Assembly (NCBI GenBank): GCA_038241115.1
Contig: JBBRGA010000112.1
Coordinates: 1-11,619 of the forward strand
Reading direction: 5' to 3'
Length of the DNA: 11,619 bases
DNA from: JANYJJ01 sp038241115
GTDB taxonomy: Bacteria; Pseudomonadota; Gammaproteobacteria; Burkholderiales; Burkholderiaceae_C
Position 1 is the first letter of the stretch; every line of letters starts with the position of its first letter. A program made the translations under genes and the position numbers. Shown here one piece after another: positions 7,156-11,619 of the stretch. The notes beneath the pieces were generated by a model. That model did not search any database. It was not told the DNA's origin and saw only the letters and a program-made list of their open reading frames with translations.

Positions 7156-7815
7156 TCACTGTGGGTACCCCAGTGCCGGTTGACCGAAGCCCTCGGCCGC
7201 GCGCCATCCGGGAGACTTGAGAAACAGGTTCTTCAGCATGCCGCCGGTGTCGAACTCTGGCCAGGTTTTGCCTGGGTTCTTGGCCTGCCACTGGGCTTTG
7301 ATTTGCGCGCCGCTCAAGTAGTGCGGCACCTTGTTGGCATAGCGCATGAGCGACTGCGCGCGCCAGCCCGTGGCCTGCATCTCGGGCCACAAGGCATCGG
7401 CGTGGCCGACGTTCCAATCCGGGTCCACCTGCCAGGCGGTTTGCCCCAGCACGTCGCCAAAAATGAACAGACGGCCCCGGTAGATTTGCCACGCGGAGGG
7501 GTCACTCCCCAGCTTGACGCCAAAAGCCGCGCCACTTGCGCAGAAGCCGCCGTACTGCGGCTCATAGCGCGCGGGTTCAGCGTTGAACAGGTCTTTGTGG
7601 CGCTGCGAGGCGAAGTAATAAGTGCGCTCATTCAAGCTTGATTGGAACTGCGGTGCGCCGCGCACCGGCTTGCCGTCCGTGAAGTAAGCCACCGGGTCGT
7701 GGCCCAACAGCATCACCGGACCACCGCTGGAAGTTTTAACGGTAGCGTAGGGCGTTCCGCATGCCACCAGCAAGCTCGAAAGCATCAGCGCAAAAAGCAA
7801 TTTCCAACGACGCAT
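7156..7815 (-). CDS. YHS-domain lipoprotein
   Basis: A 219-residue protein with a lipoprotein signal peptide ending in a lipobox, SLLVAC, and lipidated Cys19. Shine-Dalgarno GAGGAG lies five bases before the ATG. Residues about 37-120 form a YHS domain: LGHDPVAYFTDGKPVRG, then YYFASQRHKDLFNAEPARYEPQYGGFCASG with the typical Tyr-Phe/Ser/Asn positions. YHS domains occur in metal-handling and heme-enzyme-linked proteins; the exported YHS lipoproteins have no firm function but metal or cofactor binding is a common suggestion. The remaining residues are soluble and Trp-rich. The gene is the last chromosomal gene before the cassette array, and transcription moves away from the array toward the ASCH and nei genes. 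Confidence 0.9.
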   Translation of the reverse strand: MRRWKLLFALMLSSLLVACGTPYATVKTSSGGPVMLLGHDPVAYFTDGKPVRGAPQFQSSLNERTYYFASQRHKDLFNAEPARYEPQYGGFCASGAAFGVKLGSDPSAWQIYRGRLFIFGDVLGQTAWQVDPDWNVGHADALWPEMQATGWRAQSLMRYANKVPHYLSGAQIKAQWQAKNPGKTWPEFDTGGMLKNLFLKSPGWRAAEGFGQPALGYPQ

Positions 7816-7867
7816 GACTTCTCCTCAGGTTGAACGCAGCAGATGAATTGCAGCAGATAACGCGCAG

Positions 7868-7903
7868 CTGACCGCAAAGCTTGCGGTGGCAAGCTCGGGT
7901 CAG
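7868..7903 (-). promoter_or_regulatory. Overlapping inverted repeats in the leader of the YHS gene
   Basis: Between the array end and the YHS gene (7816-7970, no gene seen) there are nested inverted repeats: CCGCAA(7872-7877)/TTGCGG(7881-7886), AGCTTGC(7878-7884)/GCAAGCT(7889-7895) and an outer CTGACC(7868-7873)/GGTCAG(7898-7903). The first two share bases and cannot form together, so the leader could switch between structures. There is no U-tract, so a simple terminator is not supported. Function is unknown. Confidence 0.4.
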
Positions 7904-7970
7904 CAGCAACACGCACCTTCAAGCGTCATGCCCCAAGGACGGCCGCAGTTGGCTCCGCGCCTTTGGTCCA

Positions 7971-8113
7971 GCCAAACCTTGAATTAGCTCTTGAAAAACC
8001 AACCCGGTAGTAAAGACCTGATTTGCTCTTTCAAGGGCGTGCCGCCGCGTCTTGACTTCGACCGCGGCAGCCTCGGTATCGCGGCCGCGCTCCGCTTGAG
8101 CAAGTGCTTAGGT
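7971..8113 (-). other. attC-like recombination site, degenerate, distal end of the array
   Basis: Read on the minus strand, the site opens with ACCTAAG (8113-8107, one mismatch to RYYYAAC), 13 bases on reaches the TCAAGC element shared with the other sites, and shares a 15-base stretch (8083-8097 region, gcgctccgcttgagc on plus) with the 132-bp sites. The other end reads GCTAATTCAAGGTTTGGC, close to the standard attC end GCTTAATTCAAGCGTTRRRY, with R'-like GTTTGGC at 7977-7971 (one mismatch). The internal arms pair poorly and the length is about 143 bp. It follows the hicB stop directly, as an attC should. Confidence 0.6.
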
Positions 8114-8114
8114 A

Positions 8115-8447
8115 TCAGGCCGCGACACGTTGCGCGAGCGCTTCTTGAGCCAGCGTGTTGATGCTCTTCCCCTCGGCCTGTGCCGCTATGGCCAACTTTT
8201 CGTGCAGTTCTGGAGAAATGCGCAGGTTGAATTTTCCAGAGTAGTTACGCCGAGGCTCGATGCCTTTCTCGTGGCAGACATTCAGGAAGACTGCCAGTGA
8301 CTTCTTGAACTCTGTTCTGAGTTCTTTCGGTGTCTTGCCGTAGAAGTCGGCTCCGCCAGTAAGGCCAAGAATCTCGCCTCTGAACATATCAATCTCAGAG
8401 TCGTATTCGATCTTCGCGTTGTATCCGTCTATCGTCATCACGTTCAT
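8115..8447 (-). CDS. hicB: HicB family antitoxin
   Basis: A 110-residue protein. The N-terminal part (YNAKIEYDSEIDMFRGEILGL...) is the HicB partial RNase H-like fold that binds the toxin, and the C-terminal part from about residue 68 (YSGKFNLRISPELHEKLAIAAQAEGKSINTLAQEAL) is a ribbon-helix-helix DNA-binding domain. HicB normally neutralises the HicA mRNA interferase and represses its own operon. The ATG overlaps the hicA stop as ATGA (8444-8447), with GGAG seven bases upstream, so it is translationally coupled to hicA. The protein looks intact although its toxin partner is broken. A palindromic operator lies ahead of hicA. The attC-like site begins two bases after the stop. Confidence 0.92.
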   Translation of the reverse strand: MNVMTIDGYNAKIEYDSEIDMFRGEILGLTGGADFYGKTPKELRTEFKKSLAVFLNVCHEKGIEPRRNYSGKFNLRISPELHEKLAIAAQAEGKSINTLAQEALAQRVAA

Positions 8448-8698
8448 GGCTTCACTCCGTGTTGCTCAAGCCGCTTCTTCACTGACACCACCGCGCCTTT
8501 GTCTGTCTTTGGCGAGGGATGCGGTCTGTGAAAGACGCGGACCTCTTGAAAAAGGACGATCGCTACGCGGCTGCCTTCGCGTTCGCTGACCTCCGCGCCA
8601 AGCCCGACCAAAAGTGCTTCGATGTCCTTCCAATCGATATTCGCGCTGGTTGGGTGGGTTCAGACTGCATTCAGTGTCCTCTGATGAGCGCGCTTCAT
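8444..8698 (-). pseudogene. hicA: hicA toxin gene inactivated by an in-frame TGA at codon 13
   Basis: Read on the minus strand from ATG 8698, one frame encodes MKRAHQRTLNAV, then TGA (8662-8660), then continues without break through THPTSANIDWKDIEALL, GLGAEVSEREGSRVAIVLF, EVRVFHRPHPSP and KTDKGAVVSVKKRLEQHGV to a TGA at 8446-8444. This is the full-length pattern of the HicA toxins that pair with RHH-type HicB (about 84 codons). At codon 13 the family usually has an aromatic residue, so TGG to TGA is the simplest event. The 4-bp ATGA overlap with hicB and the unbroken downstream frame show the gene was intact recently. No good alternative start follows the stop, so active toxin is unlikely unless readthrough occurs. 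HicA toxins cleave mRNA. A sequencing error cannot be excluded. Confidence 0.88.
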
Positions 8699-8706
8699 CG
8701 GCAAAT

Positions 8707-8725
8707 GGTACCGCCACGCGGTACC
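8707..8725 (-). promoter_or_regulatory. Palindromic operator of hicAB
   Basis: GGTACCGCCACGCGGTACC is a perfect inverted repeat of two 8-base arms around a 3-base centre. It sits one base downstream of the putative -10 element and 8 bases upstream of the hicA ATG, so a bound protein would cover the transcription start. The RHH domain of HicB is the natural candidate ligand. Confidence 0.75.
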
Positions 8726-8726
8726 G

Positions 8727-8735
8727 ATTACAACA
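8727..8735 (-). promoter_or_regulatory. Putative extended -10 promoter of hicAB
   Basis: The minus strand reads TGTTGTAAT, matching the extended -10 TGnTATAAT at all but one position. No clear -35 box is visible (17 bases upstream lies the attC end), which an extended -10 can tolerate. It would give the cassette expression independent of any integron Pc promoter. Confidence 0.5.
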
Positions 8736-8750
8736 TTCGTAAATTTTGAA

Positions 8751-8882
8751 GGCTGACGTTTCAGTCAAGCGGGCTACGACAGCAGGACGTGCTGTGCGGC
8801 AAGTGCAAAGTCGGCGAAAAGCCCTGCGCCAGGCGAACAGCGCGACACGCCGTTGGTGCTCAGCTTGAACGAGGGGAGTCGT
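8751..8882 (-). other. attC recombination site with decayed core sites (132 bp)
   Basis: Same length as the two well-preserved sites and alignable to them end to end: minus-strand CCCTCGTTCAAGC at one end and CCCGCTTGACTGAAAC at the other, with CCAACGGC and the inner arm between. The R' core reads GTCAGCC instead of GTTRRRY and the R'' position near 8876-8882 reads ACGACTC-like instead of RYYYAAC, overlapping the nuclease stop codon. The hairpin tip is also changed. Integrase use is doubtful. Confidence 0.75.
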
Positions 8883-9597
8883 CACTCGATGCGCGCCGAC
8901 TTTGCCAAGTTGTGACGAGCACAGAGCAACTGAACGTTGACAGCAGTTTCCGACGTGCCACCCTTTGAAAATGGAAGAACGTGGTCAAAATGAAGTTCAT
9001 CAGTGGCATTGCAGATTAAGAACTTTCCGGCGTCTCGCTGACAAACTTCTAGCTTGACATGAGAAGGGATGATTCTTCGGCGTTCCGCGGCCAAGCGGAC
9101 TGGTTGAGTCAAATCTTCCTCGCCCTCGACCGCTACCAACTTGAATTTGCACACCATCCTGTGATCGTCCCGCTCGGTCCATGCGTCAACGAGGTGGAAG
9201 ATCCCGTTATAGGACCAAATTCCTGGTCTCAGCTTCTCGTAGACCCGGACTCTTTCCGGTGATCGTTGTGACGCTGCGGCTGCTTTGGCAGCGCTCAGGA
9301 ATTTTCCGTTTTGCGTCGGTCTTCCAGTATGCGTAGCGACAGGCTGATCCACGGCCTTTGGGTTCGGGCAGCTGGCGATCTTCGGATGATCGTGGCCCTC
9401 ATAGACAAGCGTGCTCCCGTCATCCTCTAGTCGGTCCCGATATGGGGAGTTCGGTCGCACCGACATGAGAATGACCGAGTGATTTCCCCCGAGGCCAAAG
9501 TTCATGCCAGCTTGCAAGCTGGTGCCTTCGCGTTGGCACATTTCGATGTATGAGATGACTTCGTTGGACATGGGCAGAGGGTATTTGCGACGCCTAA
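8757..9597 (-). mobile_element. Integron gene cassette 2 (SRA-HNH nuclease)
   Basis: From the crossover in the intact core GTTAGGC (9598-9592) to the degenerate core at 8757, about 841 bp with a single gene and its attC site. The gene starts 26 bases inside the cassette, leaving no room for a normal promoter, so expression would depend on readthrough from upstream cassettes or a promoter in attC. Confidence 0.75.
8882..9571 (-). CDS. SRA-like plus HNH endonuclease, predicted modified-DNA restriction enzyme
   Basis: A 229-residue protein from ATG 9571; a longer frame to 9649 only translates the attC site. Residues about 20-150 follow the SRA (5-methylcytosine reader) order: GGNHSVILM (28-36), LVYEGHD (55-61), DQPVAT (75-80) and VRVYEKLRPGIWSYNGIFHLVDAWTE (108-133), then CKFKLV. 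Residues 170-229 are an HNH domain with DELHFDHVLPFSKGGTS (His197), VNVQLLC and ARHN (His220, Asn221). SRA-HNH enzymes cut DNA carrying modified cytosine, so a type IV-like role against modified phage DNA is likely. Of the usual Cys-x2-Cys zinc ligands, the first position is Phe184 and only Cys187 remains, so the structural zinc site is incomplete. The stop overlaps the attC edge. No Shine-Dalgarno is visible. Confidence 0.82.
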   Translation of the reverse strand: MSNEVISYIEMCQREGTSLQAGMNFGLGGNHSVILMSVRPNSPYRDRLEDDGSTLVYEGHDHPKIASCPNPKAVDQPVATHTGRPTQNGKFLSAAKAAAASQRSPERVRVYEKLRPGIWSYNGIFHLVDAWTERDDHRMVCKFKLVAVEGEEDLTQPVRLAAERRRIIPSHVKLEVCQRDAGKFLICNATDELHFDHVLPFSKGGTSETAVNVQLLCARHNLAKSARIE

Positions 9598-9723
9598 CGT
9601 TCGAGCTAAGCGGGTGACGACGGTAGGCCGCGCTGGACAGCAGGCGCAAAATGGGGCGAAGCCCCTGCGCTTGATGGCCGGCGTGGCCTGCCGTTGGCGC
9701 TCCGCTTGAGCGAGGGGTTAGAC
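9592..9723 (-). other. attC recombination site, well preserved (132 bp)
   Basis: On the minus strand it runs from R'' GTCTAAC (9723-9717) through CCCTCGCTCAAGC to CCCGCTTAGCTCGAAC and R' GTTAGGC (9598-9592). Both core sites fit RYYYAAC/GTTRRRY exactly, and the 13-base spacing to TCAAGC and the GCTTA...GTTAGGC end match classical attC sites, which also fixes the orientation. The inner arms fold to a hairpin with GGGGC/GCCCC (9653-9657/9661-9665) around a 3-base tip. It starts 9 bases after the DUF488 stop. Confidence 0.9.
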
Positions 9724-9732
9724 CCTACTGCG

Positions 9733-10167
9733 CTACAGGTGCTGAATCTCTACGTCGCCCCACTTCTCTTTGAGGTACTCAGCAACAAGCCGTCGATGGC
9801 AATGATGCGGGGTAGGTTCACTGCAAAGCAGACATGCACCATCTAGCAGATATCGATCAACTTTCGACTCTATATTTCGCGATCCCATCAAATCGAGGAA
9901 CTTCCGCTCGTAGGTTGGCCAATCGCCGCCGTTCTTCTTGTAGTCGTCGAGGATGTCCTTGTTCGGTGCTAATACGGGGGCATGAACATAGTCAATGTCA
10001 AGAACAGCCTTTAGAAAGAACTTGAGGTCATCCTTCTTGGTAAATCCGGCCAGCTGCGAGACGTTGTTTAGTCTCGTGTCTACGACGCGTTTTAGACCGG
10101 ACTGCTTGAGCCGCGCAAAAAACTGCTCAGCTGACTTCTTGGTGAAGCCCATAGTAAAGATCTTCAT
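9733..10167 (-). CDS. DUF488 family protein, short type
   Basis: A 144-residue protein with the DUF488 layout of the MKIFTMGFTKKSAEQFF type: an N-terminal strand-helix, DTRLNN (30-35, with Asp30 and Arg32), SQLAGFTKKDDLKFFL, a YVHAPVLAPNKDILDDYKK segment, WPTYERKF, and the signature LLCSEPTPHHCHRRLVAEYL with Cys115, Glu117, Cys123, His124 and Arg125. The paired cysteines with Glu and His-Arg suggest a catalytic or ligand site, but the family's reaction is unknown. The ATG overlaps the previous gene's stop as ATGA (10164-10167), with GAGGTG eight bases upstream. It is the last gene of the cassette and attC begins nine bases after it. It is only distantly like the other DUF488 protein beside it, so the two are not a recent duplication. 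Confidence 0.88.
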   Translation of the reverse strand: MKIFTMGFTKKSAEQFFARLKQSGLKRVVDTRLNNVSQLAGFTKKDDLKFFLKAVLDIDYVHAPVLAPNKDILDDYKKNGGDWPTYERKFLDLMGSRNIESKVDRYLLDGACLLCSEPTPHHCHRRLVAEYLKEKWGDVEIQHL

Positions 10168-10790
10168 TCTTCGGTCACCTCAGCCTTTAGCATCTGCTCG
10201 TCTTGATAGGCGACTTTGTCGCCCTGAAGAAGGTAGGCTTCTTCAATGAAGCTATCTCTTGACTTGAACATGTCACCTTCAGGCAACTTCCAAGCCAAGA
10301 GAAGCCGACTCTCTAATTTGGGATGTGACTCAATCGTTCCGTCTGAATGAATGTGGGAGACAGACTTTCCTCTATCGAAAAAAGCCCGAGCAACCAACAG
10401 CGCACGATGGCACTCAATTGGATCTTTCTCAGCGCACACAAACGCGATTCGGTACTTCTTTAACCCCTCCAATACTCTTTGAATCCCGTCGGAGAACGCA
10501 GCAGACTGCGCAAGCTTAGAATATTGAACCTTGCCATTTCGATAACAAGAAGAGTCCGTGCTCCTTGCGCCGAACTCCTTTCCCAAGAATGTGTAGACGA
10601 TGCCTGCCTCAGAAAGCGCGCCGCGCAGTGCATCCTTGGAGTACTGCGGTGAGTAACGGCTATACGGGCTTGAGCGTACGTCCGCCACAGCCGTAGCACC
10701 AGCACCCTTCAAGAGCGCAATGAAGCGCTCGATGGGATGGATCGAGTGCCCTAGGGTCAGAAGCTCGGTGTTGCTAGAACTGTCCGTCAT
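10164..10790 (-). CDS. DUF488 family protein, long type
   Basis: A 208-residue protein matching classical DUF488: LLTLGHSIHPIERFIALLKGAGATAVADVRSSPYSRY (10-46; Asp38, Arg40), a PQYSKDALRGALSEAGIVYTFLGKEFGAR segment (48-76), and the signature FVCAEKDPIECHRALLVARAF with Cys119, Glu121, Cys127, His128 and Arg129. An HIHSDGTIESH stretch follows, then about 45 residues absent from the shorter relative. The fold has been likened to nucleotide- or nucleic-acid-processing enzymes but no activity is established. Its ATG lies inside the 3' end of the dual-OB gene (17-base overlap) and its stop overlaps the next ATG, so the three genes are translationally coupled and probably act together. Cytosolic; no signal peptide. 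Confidence 0.92.
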   Translation of the reverse strand: MTDSSSNTELLTLGHSIHPIERFIALLKGAGATAVADVRSSPYSRYSPQYSKDALRGALSEAGIVYTFLGKEFGARSTDSSCYRNGKVQYSKLAQSAAFSDGIQRVLEGLKKYRIAFVCAEKDPIECHRALLVARAFFDRGKSVSHIHSDGTIESHPKLESRLLLAWKLPEGDMFKSRDSFIEEAYLLQGDKVAYQDEQMLKAEVTEE

Positions 10791-11448
10791 AGAGGACCGC
10801 CGCGATCAGCTTGTAGAAGAAGCCCTGGAAGGGGTCACCGAGGCTCACAGCGAGCACTGGCTCGTCGAGAGTGTACCGGCCATCCGGCCGGGCAAGGTAT
10901 GCCGCTTCGACTTGAGGGTCAGTCACCGCGAGGCAGTAGGTCCACCCGCCGTAAGTGAATTCACCGCGAACGATTCGCTTCGGGTAATCAGCGGACTTCG
11001 CTCCGACAACCAGGGTCAGTGAAGGAACCCGAATTAGATAAAGCGACGCTGGGGATGCAACAGTGTCAGGAACCCGGTTGTTCGTAAACGCATACCCGCT
11101 ATGCCCGGCATCCCAGAGGGTCGTCGGAGCGTCGAGCCACGCGTCGATGTTTCGAAAGTCCAGGGTACCTTGTTGCGTCCAAAAGTAGCCATCGTCAATC
11201 AGGTGGTTTTCAGGCTGGTGTGGTAACGCCTGCGCCGCTAAGAATTGAACAGACACGACATGCAGCAAATCAGGGTCCCGGCCATCCTGATATCGACGTT
11301 CGTCAATGGATATCTCGTGAGTCGGTCGGGAGCTAACCGGTCTTATCCAGGCTGCGGGTCGGCCATGAATCAACTCCTTGCCGGCTACGCACCTGCCCGA
11401 CGTCTTCCGGGAGTTGGCGAAGCAGACGAACGTTTTAGAGTAAGGCAA
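10774..11448 (-). CDS. Dual-OB-domain-like protein associated with DUF488
   Basis: A 224-residue protein started by TTG at 11448, with GGGAG six bases upstream and 28 bases inside the cassette; no ATG gives a complete N-terminus. The opening, KTFVCFANSRKTSGRCVAGKEL with AWIRPVSSRPTHEIS, resembles the family annotated as 'dual OB domain-containing' by recall; later blocks are LLHVVSVQFL, ENHLIDDGYFW, GYAFTNNRVPD and SLYLIRVPSLTLVVG. OB folds typically bind nucleic acid or oligonucleotides. A second, shorter half (YCLAVTDPQVEAAYLARPDGRY, VLAVSLGDPFQGFFYKLIAAVLY) ends the protein. No enzymatic motif is visible. As first gene of a three-gene coupled unit with two DUF488 proteins, it is a reasonable sensor or nucleic-acid-binding subunit. 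The family name is moderately sure, the function unknown. Confidence 0.75.
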   Translation of the reverse strand: MPYSKTFVCFANSRKTSGRCVAGKELIHGRPAAWIRPVSSRPTHEISIDERRYQDGRDPDLLHVVSVQFLAAQALPHQPENHLIDDGYFWTQQGTLDFRNIDAWLDAPTTLWDAGHSGYAFTNNRVPDTVASPASLYLIRVPSLTLVVGAKSADYPKRIVRGEFTYGGWTYCLAVTDPQVEAAYLARPDGRYTLDEPVLAVSLGDPFQGFFYKLIAAVLYDGQF

Positions 11449-11476
11449 GGAACTCTCCCGAGGTTGTGTTTGTGGG

Positions 11477-11608
11477 GTCTAACGTTCGAGCTAAGCGGGC
11501 GACGACGGCGTGGCGCGCTGGGCAGCAAGCGCAAAATGGGGCGAAGCCCCAGCGCTTGATGGCCAGCGTGACATGCCGTTGGCGCTCCGCTTGAGCGAGG
11601 GGTTAGGC
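11477..11608 (-). other. attC recombination site, well preserved (132 bp)
   Basis: On the minus strand it runs from R'' GCCTAAC (11608-11602) to R' GTTAGAC (11483-11477), both fitting the consensus, with the same internal elements as the 9592-9723 site and only scattered differences. The hairpin tip is GGGGC (11538-11542)/GCCCC (11546-11550). It belongs to the cassette that lies further right; the 11 bases after it (11609-11619) are that cassette's last visible bases. Confidence 0.9.
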
Positions 11609-11619
11609 CGCAATACTGT

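Larger units (their letters stand above)
7977..8756 (-). mobile_element. Integron gene cassette 3 (hicAB)
   Basis: The interval between the G/TT crossover positions of the flanking attC-like sites is about 780 bp and contains a promoter, operator, hicA remnant, hicB and its own attC-like site. All genes read in the same direction as the attC sites. Both bounding core sites deviate from GTTRRRY, so this cassette is probably no longer mobile. Confidence 0.6.
9598..11482 (-). mobile_element. Integron gene cassette 1 (dual-OB + DUF488 + DUF488)
   Basis: About 1,885 bp between two intact G/TT crossover sites, large for a cassette and holding three overlapping genes rather than the usual one. Both flanking attC sites are well preserved, so it should still be excisable. 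Its base composition is visibly more AT-rich than the chromosomal part, particularly in the two DUF488 genes. Confidence 0.85.
7971..11619 (-). mobile_element. Distal end of an integron cassette array
   Basis: Four attC or attC-like sites in the same orientation separate minus-strand genes of unrelated function. The array ends at 7971, beside the chromosomal YHS gene, and continues past the right edge. No integrase gene or attI site is in the window; both would be expected to the right, because new cassettes enter at the end upstream of the gene direction. Confidence 0.85.

Noticed and set aside
8466..8885. 139-codon minus-strand frame covering the region upstream of hicB
   Set aside because: Its first half translates the attC site and its second half is an alternative frame of hicA; the hicA frame, with family motifs and the ATGA overlap, explains the region better.
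9572..9649. N-terminal 26-codon extension of the SRA-HNH gene
   Set aside because: The extension starts inside the attC site and crosses the recombination point, so it would not belong to the cassette gene; ATG 9571 starts the recognisable protein.
9733..10790. The two DUF488 genes as a recent tandem duplication
   Set aside because: They share only the signature motifs and differ in length and most residues; they look like two distinct branches of the family brought together.
11245..11559. 104-codon plus-strand frame at the right end
   Set aside because: It is antisense to the dual-OB gene start and runs into the attC site, without any recognisable protein feature.
8751..11608. The repeated 132-bp elements as CRISPR, REP or IS ends
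   Set aside because: Spacing is gene-sized, each copy has RYYYAAC and GTTRRRY-type ends at gene 3' sides, and there is no transposase or short regular spacer; attC explains them fully.

Overview
The window looks like a chromosomal segment of a GC-rich betaproteobacterium, probably Burkholderiales (Comamonadaceae-like). This rests on recalled similarity of the DusA, YebC, Nei and TIGR02450-type proteins and on gene content, not on a search. It has two parts: a conserved chromosomal part (about 1-7970), and the distal end of an integron gene-cassette array (about 7971-11619) whose genes all read on the minus strand.

Chromosomal part. A glutamine synthetase 3' end (+) is followed by a DMT/EamA permease (+). 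The permease runs tail-to-tail into dusA and overlaps it by 193 bp. dusA is the last gene of a minus-strand set: TIGR02450-type small Trp-rich protein, exported HEAT/TPR protein, dusA. A divergent SOUL heme-binding-like exported protein (+) follows. Then comes a minus-strand run of a YHS-domain lipoprotein, an ASCH protein with a His/Asp tail, the DNA glycosylase nei, a YebC/TACO1 protein and a DUF3297 protein. Several of these genes carry short in-frame tandem repeats near a terminus or inside the protein.

Integron part. Three sites of exactly 132 bp (8751-8882, 9592-9723, 11477-11608) and one more divergent site of about 143 bp (7971-8113) have the layout of attC recombination sites, read on the minus strand. 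They delimit three cassettes. Cassette 1 (nearest the right edge) holds three tightly overlapping genes: a dual-OB-like protein and two different DUF488 proteins. Cassette 2 encodes an SRA-like plus HNH nuclease, a predicted modified-DNA (type IV-like) restriction enzyme. Cassette 3 is a hicAB toxin-antitoxin locus with its own extended -10 promoter and a palindromic operator; here hicA is broken by an in-frame TGA at codon 13 while hicB is intact.

The attC sites become more degenerate toward the chromosomal gene side, as expected if the oldest cassettes lie distal and the integrase/attI lies beyond the right edge. The most interesting candidate system is the dual-OB + DUF488 + DUF488 operon in a single cassette beside a restriction nuclease and a toxin-antitoxin pair: a small defence-flavoured array.
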